Part shown: positions 9,889 through 24,139 of the stretch, one piece after another
Layout of the letters: each line of letters opens with the position of its first letter
Position numbering within the stretch: the first letter of the stretch is position 1
Origin: Xiphophorus maculatus
Lineage: Eukaryota > Chordata > Actinopteri > Cyprinodontiformes > Poeciliidae
Direction of reading: 5' to 3'
Length of the DNA: 64,000 bases
Assembly (NCBI RefSeq): GCF_002775205.1
Contig: NC_036447.1
Location: 6,498,501-6,562,500, forward strand
The notes under the pieces: generated by a model
The model's database searches: none
What the model was told of the DNA's origin: nothing
Seen by the model: only the letters and a program-made list of their open reading frames with translations
Program-made: the position numbers and the translations under genes

Positions 9889-12377
9889 AACTTATTCTGA
9901 AACTGATATGGAGAATGTTAATAAGTTAGATAACCAGACAATTTACATAACAATTGCTTTGTTGAATGTTAATGCATTAGCTCAGTATCAACGGCCAATG
10001 AACAGATGTGATTTTGAAAGTTCATTATGAATCTGCACTGATGCTCAGATTATTTTAGTTTTAGTTTATTCAAATTATTTTAGTTTTAATTTAAGGGGTT
10101 ATGGCCTGCCAACTTTTTAATTTGAGCATTTTTAAATAAATATACCTTTTACCCAGGGAGTTACATAATGTGCGATTTAAGTATCAAGCCACTACCAGCA
10201 GCTGACAGTTGTAAAATTAAACAGTTAAAATGCACAACCAAAATTATAACTGTTAAAAAACAAGGCAAAGCTACAAATGAAACCCTGCACATAATTACAT
10301 TCGGTTACTGGTTGCTATGGTAACTACCAACTGTCAAGAGCAATGTTAAATAATTTATGTAGCAATAAAGGTCAGAAGAAAATTACGATTTGACCAGACT
10401 AAATTAATTTGAAGAATAAGTAAACCAATTTTGACTAAATAAAACCTTTTTATACACAAATGGCTTTTCTGTCCATCCTGTAATTCCTCCCGTAGCTTAA
10501 AGGCCTGGCAGTTTATCTTAGATGAGCCTTTAAAGCTCTTTAAAAGCGAGTGAACATCTTTCTGTCAGTGGAACGTGTTCTTCAACTGACACACAGGACG
10601 TTTCTTTTTTTTTTCTCCAAGATCCAAAGTCTTTCCAAACACAACGCTGTAGTGCGTAAAACTGTATTTTTTTCTTTTACAGCAAGGTGATTTCCTGAGT
10701 ACATTTTCTGCTGTGTATGGATAAAAACATGTAAAAAAAACAAAACAACAAAAACAAAAGACAAAAAGATATTTTTAGTCTGAAAATCCCATTTAGAGGT
10801 AAAATTTCAAAAGTGATTATCACTAGAAACTGGGAATATCCAGCAAAATCAGACGTGAAACCGTTTTAACTGAGCAATTTTGAGAAAATGGCAGTTTAAT
10901 GTTAAGTTCCATAAAAATTAGACTAATATTTAGTAGTAAGAGATTTTATGAATGTATTGTTCAGTCTTATTTAGTTTATGCAGAAAGGTAACTGCACATA
11001 AAAGTGTCCAAAATCACTATGTCTTAAAACATAATAACAACAAGATATTGAATGGGCAGTGTAGGAACTTTGGAACGTCGTAAAGATGTCATGAATAGTT
11101 ACGTAGACCCAAATGCAGGAAGCAGCAGGCAGAAAAAGTGAAAATGTCTTCATATAAATAAACAAAAATCTTATATAGCTAGGAAGCTAGCAACAACAAC
11201 AACAACAAAAGTACCAGAGACTCAGACGAAAACAGTAGAAGCCAAAGAACAAGTGACTCAGAGGGAAAAGGGAGGATCTGACAAAGAATCAACAGATAAC
11301 TGAGGTTTATAGGTGAGGAAGGTGATTACTGGACCAAAAAACAAATGAGTCAGATTAACTGACAAACATTTAGAAGTGAGCTACTGATCAATAATAGCTT
11401 AAAACAAGTACATGCAAAAAAAAACAAAACAGAGCAATCAGAGAATTTAAACAAAAGGAAAACAAACTAAGCCTATAAACCACACAAGGTAAACACTGAT
11501 AGAAAGGACATCACTAAATAAAATCAATCCATAGTGACACAAAACTCAAAACTGGTTCTAACAAAGGGAGCACTGACAACCAATCCTTAAAGTTTCTAAA
11601 AAAAATCACATGAATGTTTGTCATACGTTTAGGCTCTGCTAAGAAATCAACATGAGCATTACAATTTTTTACTTATGTCAATTAAATGCAAATTCAGTTT
11701 TTGACTTATTTAGCCATTTTGTTTGCATTTGTTTTTAATCCTTTCTTGCAAGACATAAAGAAAGGAAAGATGTTTCAGCTTTGCTTTATTTGTTAAACAA
11801 TAAGTATGAAGTTTATCTAAATGTTGTTTTTATAAGAAACTCGTCCAGCTCATTTTGTGTGATTATGAAATAACATACTGCGCCAGGAGGTCTGCTGTAT
11901 TAGAAAGCAGTCTGCATGGTTTCTCTGACTGTTTGTTTACAACAAAGAAACGCCTAAAAAAAAGCAGTTGCACTCAACAGGAACCGGTTTCTGGTCTCCT
12001 TTAATGACCCAACGGCTAAAAGGCATAACTTACATACTTACAAAGTTTCCTGGGTGTTACTTATCTAAATACACATAGTAAAAAAGAAGAAAAATACACG
12101 TTATTCCTTAAATCTTCCAGATTTTTAAATATGTTTTAGGCAGACACATGTATTTTTCTACTTCTTTAAAGTGAAAACCTCAGTAAAGCTTTTTTTTTTT
12201 ATCATTTGCTGAACTCAGTGAGTAAAAGAGCAGCACCTGCTGCCAAGATTTAAGCTTTTATAGAGGAAACATGCATTACGTTTTGAAGACGCTAACTTTT
12301 TGTCAGTTGTGGTGAGTTTGATCATATTTCTATGACATCCATTGACTTTTATTCTTGACTTTAATTCTTTTTTCTAG
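9889..12377. other. Spacer upstream of the AHNAK-like gene, nothing recognised
   Basis: AT-rich intergenic or first-intron sequence. A short 'caacaacaacaacaaca' trinucleotide run lies near 11190. No coding region, RNA gene or transposon could be supported. Confidence 0.6.
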
Positions 12378-12406
12378 GTTTAGATCTACAAACGACCATC
12401 AAAAAT

Positions 12407-15400
12407 ATGGTAAGAAAATACAATTATGCCACAGTGCTTGAGTTTTTGTTTACTTTTTCACTTGTGGATAATCATGGACACTAATTAAATAATATTTTGC
12501 ATCCAGGCAACACATCGAAGGGGGCGGAGCCTCTCTGAGGCCTTGACCCTGGACGAGTTGGAGAACGGGGCGCTGGTCATTTCCAGCGCTACCGATTCCT
12601 CCCACAACCTGAAGGAAGGTATGAGCTCTCACTACTTCTTGTCCTCATTTCAAAATTCAGATTGTTGTTGTAAGATTGACAATTAAAAACATGCTGAGTG
12701 TAGTAGTTGAGGAAATTATTGTCCCCTGTACTAAAACCCAACTTTTCTTTTTTGGCTATTTCTGGAGTTATATGATGAGTGTAGCTTTAATTATGTGTGT
12801 GATTGTGACATTACCCCCTCACATTTAAAAAATATTCATTTGGACCCAGCACTGTTTCTAAAGAATCCATTCCTCTTGCTCATACTGCTAAAACTCCACT
12901 GCGGGTTTTCCTGGTTACCTACAACCACTCCCGCACCGTAAATGTAAAAATCACCTGAATAACTCTTTTCAGGAGCTTAGAAACAATAAGAAGGTATTTT
13001 ATTTACCTTTCCCAAAAAAAATTAAAAATTGTATTCCCGTCCAAAAAAGAAAATGCTATTAAACCAGGTCACTTTAAATACAACAGTGCCACTTAGTGGA
13101 CAGAAAAGTATATGAAACAAACAACTGTAACGTCCATTTCCACGCAACCCATATCTGCTGAAGATAATAAAAACATAAATCAGCTGTCTTCTGGTCTTAT
13201 ATGGAGTTCTGGTTTCTACATGTGCAAAAAGGCATCTGTGAAAAATAAACTAATGGCAAACTAATAAAACACAATTACAATAACTCGCCACAAGAGGGCT
13301 TGAAATGGCAACCATTGGACACAAAAGAGTACATTAAAAGTTATATTTACGGTCAAAATAGCAGCAAAGTGTCACAGTAACAATTGAGAATATATCCTGA
13401 ACAATAGCCCGTCATATTTAAAACAAAAGAGGAAATATGTACAAAACACCAGCACCGTTTCGAAATATAACTTACCCTTACAATGCTTAATAGTGACGAT
13501 ATGAGGGAGAGGAAGTCACGTAGGCACAAGTTGACAAGCGCACACAATATCGGACCTTCAAAATAAAACCTCAAAAGAAAAAAATCTCACATTTGAAATG
13601 ATTAATTCAATAAATAGTATCATAAACTGTTTATTTAACAGTGCATTTTTAACTCTTACATGTGCTCTGCCAAGAAGTAAATGTGACTTGTGTCATGAGG
13701 TGGTACAATCTCCTGGTTTATCTGTTCTAGTGGTTTAGTTGAAGTAGCTTGAAAGCTAATGTTAATGCACCAAATATAACCATGTTGATACCCACCATGT
13801 TTCAGTGACACATCATGTGCTACAACATAGTATATCCCCTTCAACAGGGTTAAATTTGTTATTCCACACCTAACTGTACCAGTGGATTTATTGTTATTGT
13901 TGACTATTGCTAACTTGTCTGTTAATTTTGCCTAACTGGCCAGGGCAGAGTTTTGATGAAAAAGCTCAAAGGACATCAGTAGAGTTTAAACTATTTATTT
14001 GCTTCACCGCATCACAGGTAGAGAACAATGGCCCTAGCCAATGTGTCCAACCCTCCATATTGAACAAATGAGTCAATATTTACACAAATATCTATTTTCT
14101 TTCTTAGGGGATGAAATTTTGGGAGCAACGATAAATTTTAATCAGCTGTCAAAAGAGGAGGTGATAAATGTGTTGAAACTGATGGAGCCATTTGATGACA
14201 AGGTCAAAGTTCTTACCAGGAGCTGCCTGAGCAAGAGTGTCGACAGTTTGGACCAGTGTGCCAGAAATCCAGAGGCAGTATGTTGAACTTGATAGCTTAA
14301 AATTGATGCCTTTGACGTTACGTTCTAACCAACTAGTTTTGCCTTCACTTTCTAGATGCTGATGGATTCCTATACTAAACTTTACAATGCCAAAATAAAG
14401 AGGTTTGTGAAAGATGACTCTGCTGCTGGTAAAGCCGCCTCATCTAAGGTCAACCTAAAGCGTGACATGGGGCTGCCTCGCCTTGGAGTTGATTTTGGAC
14501 TTCTAAAATCCACATCGTTGACTGCAGATGCTGATGCAGATACTGAGTTTGAGGTCAGAGATCTGATGGATGGCACCAATCTGAACCTTCCACCACTTGG
14601 TGGCAATTTGAGTGGACCTACTGCTGGTGACACCAGCAGTAGGTCAAGACCAAGACTTGATGCTAGAAATCCAGAGTCTCATCTTGGAGACTACCATCTC
14701 TCTAGGACATTACCAGATGATTTAAATGGCATGACTGCAGCTGGTGGTCTGAAAATGCCAAATCTTGAAAAAGTTCTGGATACAGGATTTGGCTCAAAAG
14801 GTTCAGATGAGTTCCTTCCAGATCATGATATAGAGGTTATGGGACCAGATGAAATGTCAACAGTTCCTAAAGGTAAACTCAGTCTGAAGCATGCCAAAAG
14901 ACTGAAAACCCCAGATCTAAATTTAGATGATCCATCTGGTCTTGTGGAATCACCAAAACGTAGGCTGTCTGGGACACTACCTCAAATGGACCTAGGAAAT
15001 GTCAATGTGGATACTCCATGTGGGTCAGTCCAATTGCCTAATATGGAGTCCCCTGGTGGAAGTGTGGGTGCTGATAAAACAATTGATTTTAGTGTTAGAA
15101 CCCCTAAGATAAAAAGTGGCATGTCTGCATCTGATGCTCATTTATCCAAAGTCGACTGGAAGGGAATAAATTTGGCCACTGATACTCCTTCTGCTAGTGT
15201 CAAAAGTAAAACTGGAAAGTACAGGGCTCCTAAATTTACGATGCCCAAATTTGATTTGCCACATATTCAAGTCCCAGATTTAGATATGGATATTTCAGGT
15301 CCATCTGGGAAATTTAGAAAGCCCAACCTAAACATCCCTGACTTGAGTCTTTCAGGTCCAAAGACAGGGGGTCCGAACTTGGACCTGGGATCACCTGATC

Positions 15401-18400
15401 TGGATGTCTGTGCACCTAATCTCCGTAGTGACTTTAAAACCCCCAAACTAGACCTCAGTGGCAAAAAGACTGACTTAGACATGCCCTCAGGTACCATAAA
15501 AATGCCTGAATGTCCCGACTGGGATGTTAAGGGTCCTTCTGGAAAACTCAAGATGCCCAAAACCAACCTTTCAAGTACATTGCCAAAAGGACCAAATTTA
15601 GACCTAGATGCAGATCTCAAGTCACCAGATTGGAGTCTCAAAACACCAAAGATCAAAGGTGGGATAAATGCTCCTGATCTGGACTTGCCTGACATGGACC
15701 TTAAAGCTCCCAAGTTGGACTTAAATACACCAGATGTGAACACACCAAAAGGAAAGCTTAAAATGCCTAAGATGAAAATGCCCAAATTTAGCTTCCCAGG
15801 TATCGAAGGGCCTGAACTTGATGGCAACCTAAATGGTCCAGATATAGATGTAAATGCACCTGATCTAAACCTTAAGGCACCTAAAGCTGATCTAGATTTG
15901 AACATGCCTGACCTGTCTGGGAAATTCAAAAAGCCCAACCTGACTATGCCTGACTTGGGTCTTTCAGGTCCAAAGATAGATGGGCCCAACTTAGACATGC
16001 CGTCAGGAAAGCTAAAAATGCCTGATATTGAAGGTCCTGATTGGGATGTTAAAGGTCCATCAGGAAAACTCAAGATGCCGAAAATGGATCTTTCAGGTAC
16101 ATTACCAAAAGGACCAAATTTAGACTTAAACGCAGATCTCAAGTCACCAGATTGGAGTCTCAAAACACCAAAGATCAAGGGTGGGATAAATGCTCCTGAT
16201 CTGGACTTGCCAGACATGGACCTTAAAGCTCCCAAGGTAGATATGAATACACCAGATGTCAACATTGGATCACCCAAAGGAAAGCTTAAAATGCCTAAAT
16301 TTAAAATGCCCAAATTTAGCTTCCCTGGCATCAAAGGACCTAAACTTGATGGCAACCTAAATGGTCCAGATATAGATGTAAATGCACCGAATCTAAACCT
16401 TAAGGCACCTAAAGCTGATCTAGATTTGAACATGCCTGACCTGTCTGGGAAATTCAAAAAGCCCAACCTGACTATGCCTGACTTGGGTCTTTCAGGTCCA
16501 AAGATAGATGGGCCCAACTTAGACATGCCGTCAGAAAAGCTAAAAATGCCTGATATTGAAGGTCCGGATTGGGATGTTAAAGGTCCATCAGGAAAACTCA
16601 AAATGCCGAAAATGGACCTTTCAGGTACATTACCAAAAGGACCAAATTTAGACTTAAACGCAGATCTCAAGTCACCAGATTGGAGTCTCAAAACACCAAA
16701 GATCAAGGGTGGGATAAATGCTCCTGATCTGGACTTGCCAGACATGGACCTTAAGGCTCCCAAGGTAGATATGAATACACCAAATGTCAACATTGGATCA
16801 CCCAAAGGAAAGCTTAAAATGCCTAAAATGAAAATGCCCAAATTTAACTTCCCCGGCATCAAAGGACCTGAACTTGATGGCAACCTAAATGGTCCAGATA
16901 TAGATGTAAATGCACCTAATCTAAACCTTAAGGCACCTAAAGCTGATCTAGATTTGAACATGCCTGACCTGTCTGGGAAATTCAAAAAGCCCAACCTGAC
17001 TATGCCTGACTTGGGTCTTTCAGGTCCAAAGATAGATGGGCCCAACTTAGACATGCCGTCAGGAAAGCTAAAAATGCCTGATATTGAAGGTCCGGATTGG
17101 GATGTTAAAGGTCCATCAGGAAAACTCAAGATGCCGAAAATGGACCTTTCAGGTACATTACCAAAAGGACCAAATTTAGACTTAAACGCAGATCTCAAGT
17201 CACCAGATTGGAGTCTCAAAACACCAAAGATCAAGGGTGGAATAAATGCTCCTGATCTGGACTTGCCAGACATGGACCTTAAAGCTCCCAAGTTAGATAT
17301 GAATACACCAGATGTCAACATTGGATCACCCAAAGGAAAGCTTAAAATGCCTAAAATGAAAATGCCCAAATTTAACTTCCCCGGCATCAAAGGACCTGAA
17401 CTTGATGGCAACCTAAATGGTCCAGATATAGATGTAAATGCACCTAATCTAAACCTTAAGGCACCTAAAGCTGATCTAGATTTGAACATGCCTGACCTGT
17501 CTGGGAAATTCAAAAAGCCCAACCTGACTATGCCTGACTTGGGTCTTTCAGGTCCAAAGATAGATGGGCCCAACTTAGACATGCCGTCAGGAAAGCTAAA
17601 AATGCCTGATATTGAAGGTCCGGATTGGGATGTTAAAGGTCCATCAGGAAAACTCAAGATGCCGAAAATGGACCTTTCAGGTACATTACCAAAAGGACCA
17701 AAGTTAGACTTAAACGCAGATCTCCAGTCACCAGATTGGAGTCTCAAAACACCAAAGATCAAGGGTGGGATAAATGCTCCTGATCTGGACTTGCCAGACA
17801 TGGACCTTAAAGCTCCCAAGTTAGATATGAATACACCAGATGTCAACATTGGATCACCCAAAGGAAAGCTTAAAATGCCTAAAATGAAAATGCCCAAATT
17901 TAACTTCCCCGGCATCAAAGGACCTGAACTTGATGGCAACCTAAATGGTCCAGATATAGATGTAAATGCACCGAATCTAAACCTTAAGGCACCTAAAGCT
18001 GATCTAGATTTGAACATGCCTGACCTGTCTGGGAAATTCAAAAAGCCCAACCTGACTATGCCTGACTTGGGTCTTTCAGGTCCAAAGATAGATGGGCCCA
18101 ACTTAGACATGCCGTCAGGAAAGCTAAAAATGCCTGATATTGAAGGTCCTGATTGGGATGTTAAAGGTCCATCAGGAAAACTCAAGATGCCGAAAATGGA
18201 CCTTTCAGGTAAATTACCAAAAGGACCAAATTTAGACTTAAACGCAGATCTCAAGTCACCAGATTGGAGTCTCAAAACACCAAAGATCAAGGGTGGGATA
18301 AATGCTCCTGATCTGGACTTGCCAGACATGGACCTTAAGGCTCCCAAGTTAGATATGAATACACCAGATGTCAACATTGGATCACCCAAAGGAAAGCTTA

Positions 18401-21400
18401 AAATGCCTAAAATGAAAATGCCCAAATTTAACTTCCCCGGCATCAAAGGACCTGAACTTGATGGCAACCTTAATGGTCCAGATATAGATGTAAATGCACC
18501 TAATCTAAACCTTAAGGCACCTAAAGCTGATCTAGATTTGAACATGCCTGACCTGTCTGGGAAATTCAAAAAGCCCAACCTGACTATGCCTGACTTGGGT
18601 CTTTCAGGTCCAAAGATAGATGGGCCCAACTTAGACATGCCGTCAGGAAAGCTAAAAATGCCTGATATTGAAGGTCCTGATTGGGATGTTAAAGGTCCAT
18701 CAGGAAAACTCAAGATGCCGAAAATGGACCTTTCAGGTAAATTACCAAAAGGACCAAATTTAGACTTAAACGCAGATCTCAAATCACCAGATTGGAGTCT
18801 CAAAACACCAAAGATCAAGGGTGGGATAAATGCTCCTGATCTGGACATGCCAGACCTTAAAGCTCCCAAGTTAGATATGAATACACCAGATGTCAACATT
18901 GGATCACCCAAAGGAAAGCTTAAAATGCCTAAAATGAAAATGCCCAAATTTAACTTCCCCGGCATCAAAGGACCTGAACTTGATGGCAACCTAAATGGTC
19001 CAGATATAGATGTAAATGCACCGAATCTAAACCTTAAGGCACCTAAAGCTGATCTAGATGTGAACATGCCTGACCTGTCTGGGAAATTCAAAAAGCCCAA
19101 CCTGACTATGCCTGACTTGGGTCTTTCAGGTCCAAAGATAGATGGGCCCAACTTAGACATGCCGTCAGGAAAGCTAAAAATGCCTGATATTGAAGGTCCT
19201 GATTGGGATGTTAAAGGTCCATCAGGAAAACTCAAGATGCCGAAAATGGACCTTTCAGGTAAATTACCAAAAGGACCAAATTTAGACTTAAACGCAGATC
19301 TCAAGTCACCAGATTGGAGTCTCAAAACACCAAAGATCAAGGGTGGGATAAATGCTCCTGATCTGGACTTGCCAGACATGGACCTTAAGGCTCCCAAGTT
19401 AGATATGAATACACCAGATGTCAACATTGGATCACCCAAAGGAAAGCTTAAAATGCCTAAAATGAAAATGCCCAAATTTAACTTCCCCGGCATCAAAGGA
19501 CCTGAACTTGATGGCAACCTAAATGGTCCAGATATAGATGTAAATGCACCTAATCTAAACCTTAAGGCACCTAAAGCTGATCTAGATTTGAACATGCCTG
19601 ACCTGTCTGGGAAATTCAAAAAGCCCAACCTGACTATGCCTGACTTGGGTCTTTCAGGTCCAAAGATAGATGGGCCCAACTTAGACATGCCGTCAGGAAA
19701 GCTAAAAATGCCTGATATTGAAGGTCCTGATTGGGATGTTAAAGGTCCATCAGGAAAACTCAAGATGCCGAAAATGGACCTTTCAGGTAAATTACCAAAA
19801 GGACCAAATTTAGACTTAAACGCAGATCTCAAATCACCAGATTGGAGTCTCAAAACACCAAAGATCAAGGGTGGGATAAATGCTCCTGATCTGGACATGC
19901 CAGACCTTAAAGCTCCCAAGTTAGATATGAATACACCAGATGTCAACATTGGATCACCCAAAGGAAAGCTTAAAATGCCTAAAATGAAAATGCCCAAATT
20001 TAACTTCCCCGGCATCAAAGGACCTGAACTTGATGGCAACCTAAATGGTCCAGATATAGATGTAAATGCACCGAATCTAAACCTTAAGGCACCTAAAGCT
20101 GATCTAGATTTGAACATGCCTGACCTGTCTGGGAAATTCAAAAAGCCCAACCTGACTATGCCTGACTTGGGTCTTTCAGGTCCAAAGATAGATGGGCCCA
20201 ACTTAGACATGCCGTCAGGAAAGCTAAAAATGCCTGATATTGAAGGTCCTGATTGGGATGTTAAAGGTCCATCAGGAAAACTCAAAATGCCGAAAATGGA
20301 CCTTTCAGGTACATTACCAAAAGGACCAAATTTAGACTTAAACACAGATCTCAAGTCACCAGATTGGAGTCTCAAAACACCAAAGATCAAGGGTGGGATA
20401 AATGCTCCTGATCTGGACTTGCCAGACATGGACCTTAAGGCTCCCAAGTTAGATATGAATACACCAGATGTCAACATTGGATCACCCAAAGGAAAGCTTA
20501 AAATGCCTAAAATGAAAATGCCCAAATTTAACTTCCCCGGCATCAAAGGACCTGAACTTGATGGCAACCTTAATGGTCCAGATATAGATGTAAATGCACC
20601 GAATCTAAACCTTAAGGCACCTAAAGCTGATCTAGATTTGAACATGCCTGACCTGTCTGGGAAATTCAAAAAGCCCAACCTGACTATGCCTGACTTGGGT
20701 CTTTCAGGTCCAAAGATAGATGGGCCCAACTTCGATTTGGGATCACCTGATCTAGATGTCTCCGGACCTAATCTGAGAGGTGGAATAAAAATGCCCGACA
20801 TCAATATGCCTAAGGCTAACTTTAAGACCCCCAAACTAAATCTCAGTGGCCCAAAGGCCAATTTAGACATGCCATCAGGAAAACTAAATATGCCTGAAGT
20901 TGAAGGTCCTCACTGGGATGTTAAAGGTCCATCAGGAAAACTCAAGATGCCAAAAACGAACCTTTCAGGTACATTACCAAAAGGACCAAATTTAGACTTA
21001 AATGCAGATCTCAAGTCACCAGATTTTAGTGTCAGAGCCCCGAAGGTCAAGGGTGGGATGAATGGCTTTGAAATGCCTGATGTAGGGTTTGGGAGCCCAT
21101 CAGGCAATCGTAAAAAGTATAATATGAAAATGCCCAAAATTGGATTTTCAGGTTCAAAGTTAAATGACTCTGATCTTGATATTCCAAAAATAAAAGGTGG
21201 ACTTGATTCTCCCAACCTGAGTTTAGCAAACAAAGACTTCAGAACCTCCATGCCTGATTTTGATGTTCCAGATGTTGATTTTGGTACTTCACCATTTAAA
21301 TTGCCAAACTTGAAAATTCCTGATGTGGGATTTTCTAGTCCAAAGCTAGAGGACCCTAAACTTGATTTCACATCACCAGATTTTAATGCTAAATTACCAA

Positions 21401-22458
21401 AGGGGCAAAATCTGAAATTAAATCCGCACTTCAATTCTCCAGAACTGAATCTCAAAGCGCCAAACATGAAAGGTGGAGTCAACTCCTTTAAGCTTGGTGC
21501 ACCAAACGTCAACCTCCAAACTCCCAAGTTGGATATTAACACTCCAGGTGGCAATGTTGGTTTACCTGGTGCAAATGTAAAAAAGTCCCAAATGAAGATG
21601 CCAAAAGGCCTCAATGCTAACTTAACAAGTGACTTTAACATGCCCAATATATCTGGTAATAGTCCAAAAATATCAGGACCAAAACTGAGAGATTCTGATT
21701 TTAGTTTGCCAGCTTTAGATCTAGCTGAATATGGAATAAATGGTCCAAAGCTGAGTGCAAAACAACGTAATTTGAGAGTAAATGGCAACATTGAACCATC
21801 AGAAATGAACATCTATGACCCAAGAATGAAAGGAGATTTAATTGGTGCACACATGGGTATGAATTCTTCTTTGACAGACATACGCAGTCCTTATCTAAGA
21901 TCTCCAAATCTTAACATTGATGATGCTTCCATGAATTTCAAGGGAGCCTCGTATAAGAATCGCAGATCAGATATGGCAGGTATGAGTTTGAAAAGACCGG
22001 ACTTAGACATAGATCAAGACATTCGACTTAATAAAAAGTCTACTAAAACCAATGTGAGGTCCAGCTACCCTGCAGTGGATCATGCCTTACACCAATACAT
22101 TGATTTTAACCATTCAGATCTCAACATTGATGATTTCACAGGGAGAGACCATGTGCTTAGAGCTAGGGGTTCACAACCAGACCTCCGAGCACAATCTAAA
22201 CATCAACAATGGGTCCCGTCTTCTGGGGTTTATGTTGACCCCAGAAACAGTGGAGATCACAGTATGCATGGTTTACCTCAAAATGACCCTGACGGTTCAG
22301 GAGGATACTTTGTCACTGTTTTCCCCAAACAAGCTCTACTGAAGAGCAAATACAACACAACCAGTAGGCTTGGGTTGCCAACAGCAAAAATGGACCTTGA
22401 TGTTCCAGATGAAAACTACCTAAAGGGCTCAACCTACTTTTTCTCCAACCTTGTATAA
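12407..22458 (+). CDS. AHNAK-like giant repeat scaffold protein
   Basis: Four exons: 12378-12409 (ATG at 12407-12409, its last codon), 12507-12618, 14108-14277 and 14356-22458 (stop 22456-22458). Phases join exactly and give 2,795 residues. The start is the only Met in frame with the next exon. Residues ~12-75 (ALTLDELENG...LKEGDEILGATINFNQL...VKVLTR) align with the PDZ-like domain of AHNAK/periaxin, which in those proteins mediates dimerisation. Next comes MLMDSYTKLYNAKIKRF, which I recall from fish AHNAK-like proteins. Residues ~410-2220 are tandem repeats built from PDLD-, KAPK- and GKLKMPK-type segments. A unique tail (YFVTVFPKQ...FFSNLV) closes the protein. AHNAK proteins are very large scaffolds at membrane, cytoskeleton and costamere. 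Teleosts have several AHNAK-related genes; I cannot say which one this is, so no symbol is given. The final exon is uninterrupted for 8.1 kb, as in mammalian AHNAK. Confidence 0.93.
15300..20720 (+). repeat. 176-residue (528-bp) coding tandem array in the AHNAK-like gene
   Basis: The anchor 'ctgtctgggaaattcaaaaa' recurs at 15913, 16441, 16969, 17497, 18025, 18553, 19075, 19603, 20125 and 20653. Spacing is 528 bp except 522 bp for two units (18553-19075 and 19603-20125) that lost two codons around 18845 and 19895 (MPDLKAPK instead of LPDMDLKAPK). Divergent flanking units are at ~15300 and after 20720. Copies differ by only a few bases, so the array was homogenised recently by duplication or conversion. 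Confidence 0.97.
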
Positions 22459-22768
22459 TCATGGGAGCACTCGCATGTCTCTACTTTTGTATATTTCATA
22501 TTTTGCTTGATTTCTTTATTTATTGTGACCATTGTTCCTGTGTGTGTTTTGTATATTTTTGTACATAAAATCATTTGCAATTTGGCCGAAGTGCATTGTA
22601 ACGGATATTTTCTTCAGTTGTTTTATAACATGCTAAAACAATTTTTTTTACTTTTTTTTTTTACACAATACTTTCTCAAAATATTTTATGGCATTTTAAA
22701 ACTTTTTAAATAGTATTTTATTCGTTATTTAGTTGTTTTGATGTTGAAACTCCTGGATAACATTGTGC

Positions 22769-22774
22769 AATAAA
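22769..22774 (+). promoter_or_regulatory. Poly(A) signal of the AHNAK-like gene
   Basis: AATAAA about 310 bases after the stop codon. Further AATAAA copies near 23127-23135 could serve as a distal site. Confidence 0.5.
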
Positions 22775-24139
22775 TTGTTTTTATTCTATTTTAAAAAGAA
22801 TCATAAGTTTTAAATCGTTTGTTGCCTGTTGTTCTCTGTAATCGAAGGATCATCGGATGAAATACTTAAGCATACATATTTTCAGATTTTAGCTTAAACT
22901 GAACTGTGATTTCTAATATAAAATGCATAAATGATGAAGTTATTGAATTGCTTGTATTTCCCCCTTAATAACAGAAAAGTAGTTTCTTTTTTAGTATGGC
23001 ATACAGTTTTGTTAAAAAGTCTTGGCAATGACATAAATGTATTATGTAACTTTTGTACCATTTTCATGTTTCTGGTTTATTTTACATGTGTTCACCTATA
23101 CTACAGTATACAGAATAATTAAAAATAATAAATAAAATTCCTTCATTTTAATGACTTCTGCAATTTCTTCTGTCATGCCGGATAACAATTTTTGGTGATA
23201 CACTGCGATACAGAGTTTTCCTACGTACAAAAAATTGAGAGATTTGCTATTTTGGGGAGATTTGCTTTACATTGTAGGCACATTTTAATCGTGAAATGTA
23301 CAATTAATTTAATTTCCCTTTGGGGCTATTTAACTTTCCTTTAGGATCAATAAAGTATTTTGAATTTAAAACACCAAATCTGAAATAAAAAATCCAGAAA
23401 ATTACCTTGTATGATTTTTAATTAATAAACATTTTATAGCACAAAATAAGTATTTAACCATCTACCAACCAGCAATAATTTTGACTCTTACCAACCTGTT
23501 AGTTTGTCTTTATTGTCATTCATTCTCCATCTTATAACAATTTAAAAATGATCTTTTTGTAGCTTCATTTTAAAAAACTGATTCATATCTTTACATTGTT
23601 TCAATCAATCATTTAATCCATTCCAAAAATCCACCTGTCACACATACACTTATTATTTTTCTGCTGAATGGACATGTTGGAATATTTATTTGTTTTATCT
23701 TAACGCTTTCTAAGTTTCTAAGCTTTCTACCTGTCAGAGAACATATTTGAAAGATTCTCTTAAAGCTCTTTGTATCTTGCTTAAACATAAATTGTGCAGT
23801 TTTGTACTGAACCATATCACAGCGTTTCAATATATTTGACTTTAAAATAATGTTCACAAAGTCCTACTTGTGCTATGAATAATTTTAAATAGTATAATTT
23901 GTGTTTTCCAGCAGATTTTGTGGTCTAATAGCACCCCCAGAAATATTTTTTCTTTTTTCTTTCTATTTCAACTTTATCAATAATTTTGTTTGTACATCTA
24001 ACAATATTTTTATATCTAAATTTAAATCTTTATTTTTGTCTTCTGTATATTCTGAGTTTTGTACTTTGTATTCTTCTCGAATATAGCTTGTTATTGTATT
24101 ATTTGTAAACAACGTTTATTCTAAAAAGGCTTTTTGTGA
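22775..24139. other. Spacer between AHNAK-like gene and mrpl4, with LINE-type 3' tail
   Basis: AT-rich spacer or long 3' UTR. 23300-23375 ('aatttccctttggggc', 'aggatcaataaagtatttt') resembles the conserved 3' end of teleost LINE/SINE elements. No coding region seen. Confidence 0.5.

Noticed and set aside
15267..20870. Antisense frame of 1,867 codons as a gene
   Set aside because: It is a by-product of a near-identical array with a unit length divisible by three. No start context, promoter or splice evidence supports it. Kept only as a finding.
20910..21812. 300-codon antisense frame downstream of the array
   Set aside because: Same cause: codon bias of the Lys/Pro/Asp-rich sense protein leaves few antisense stops.
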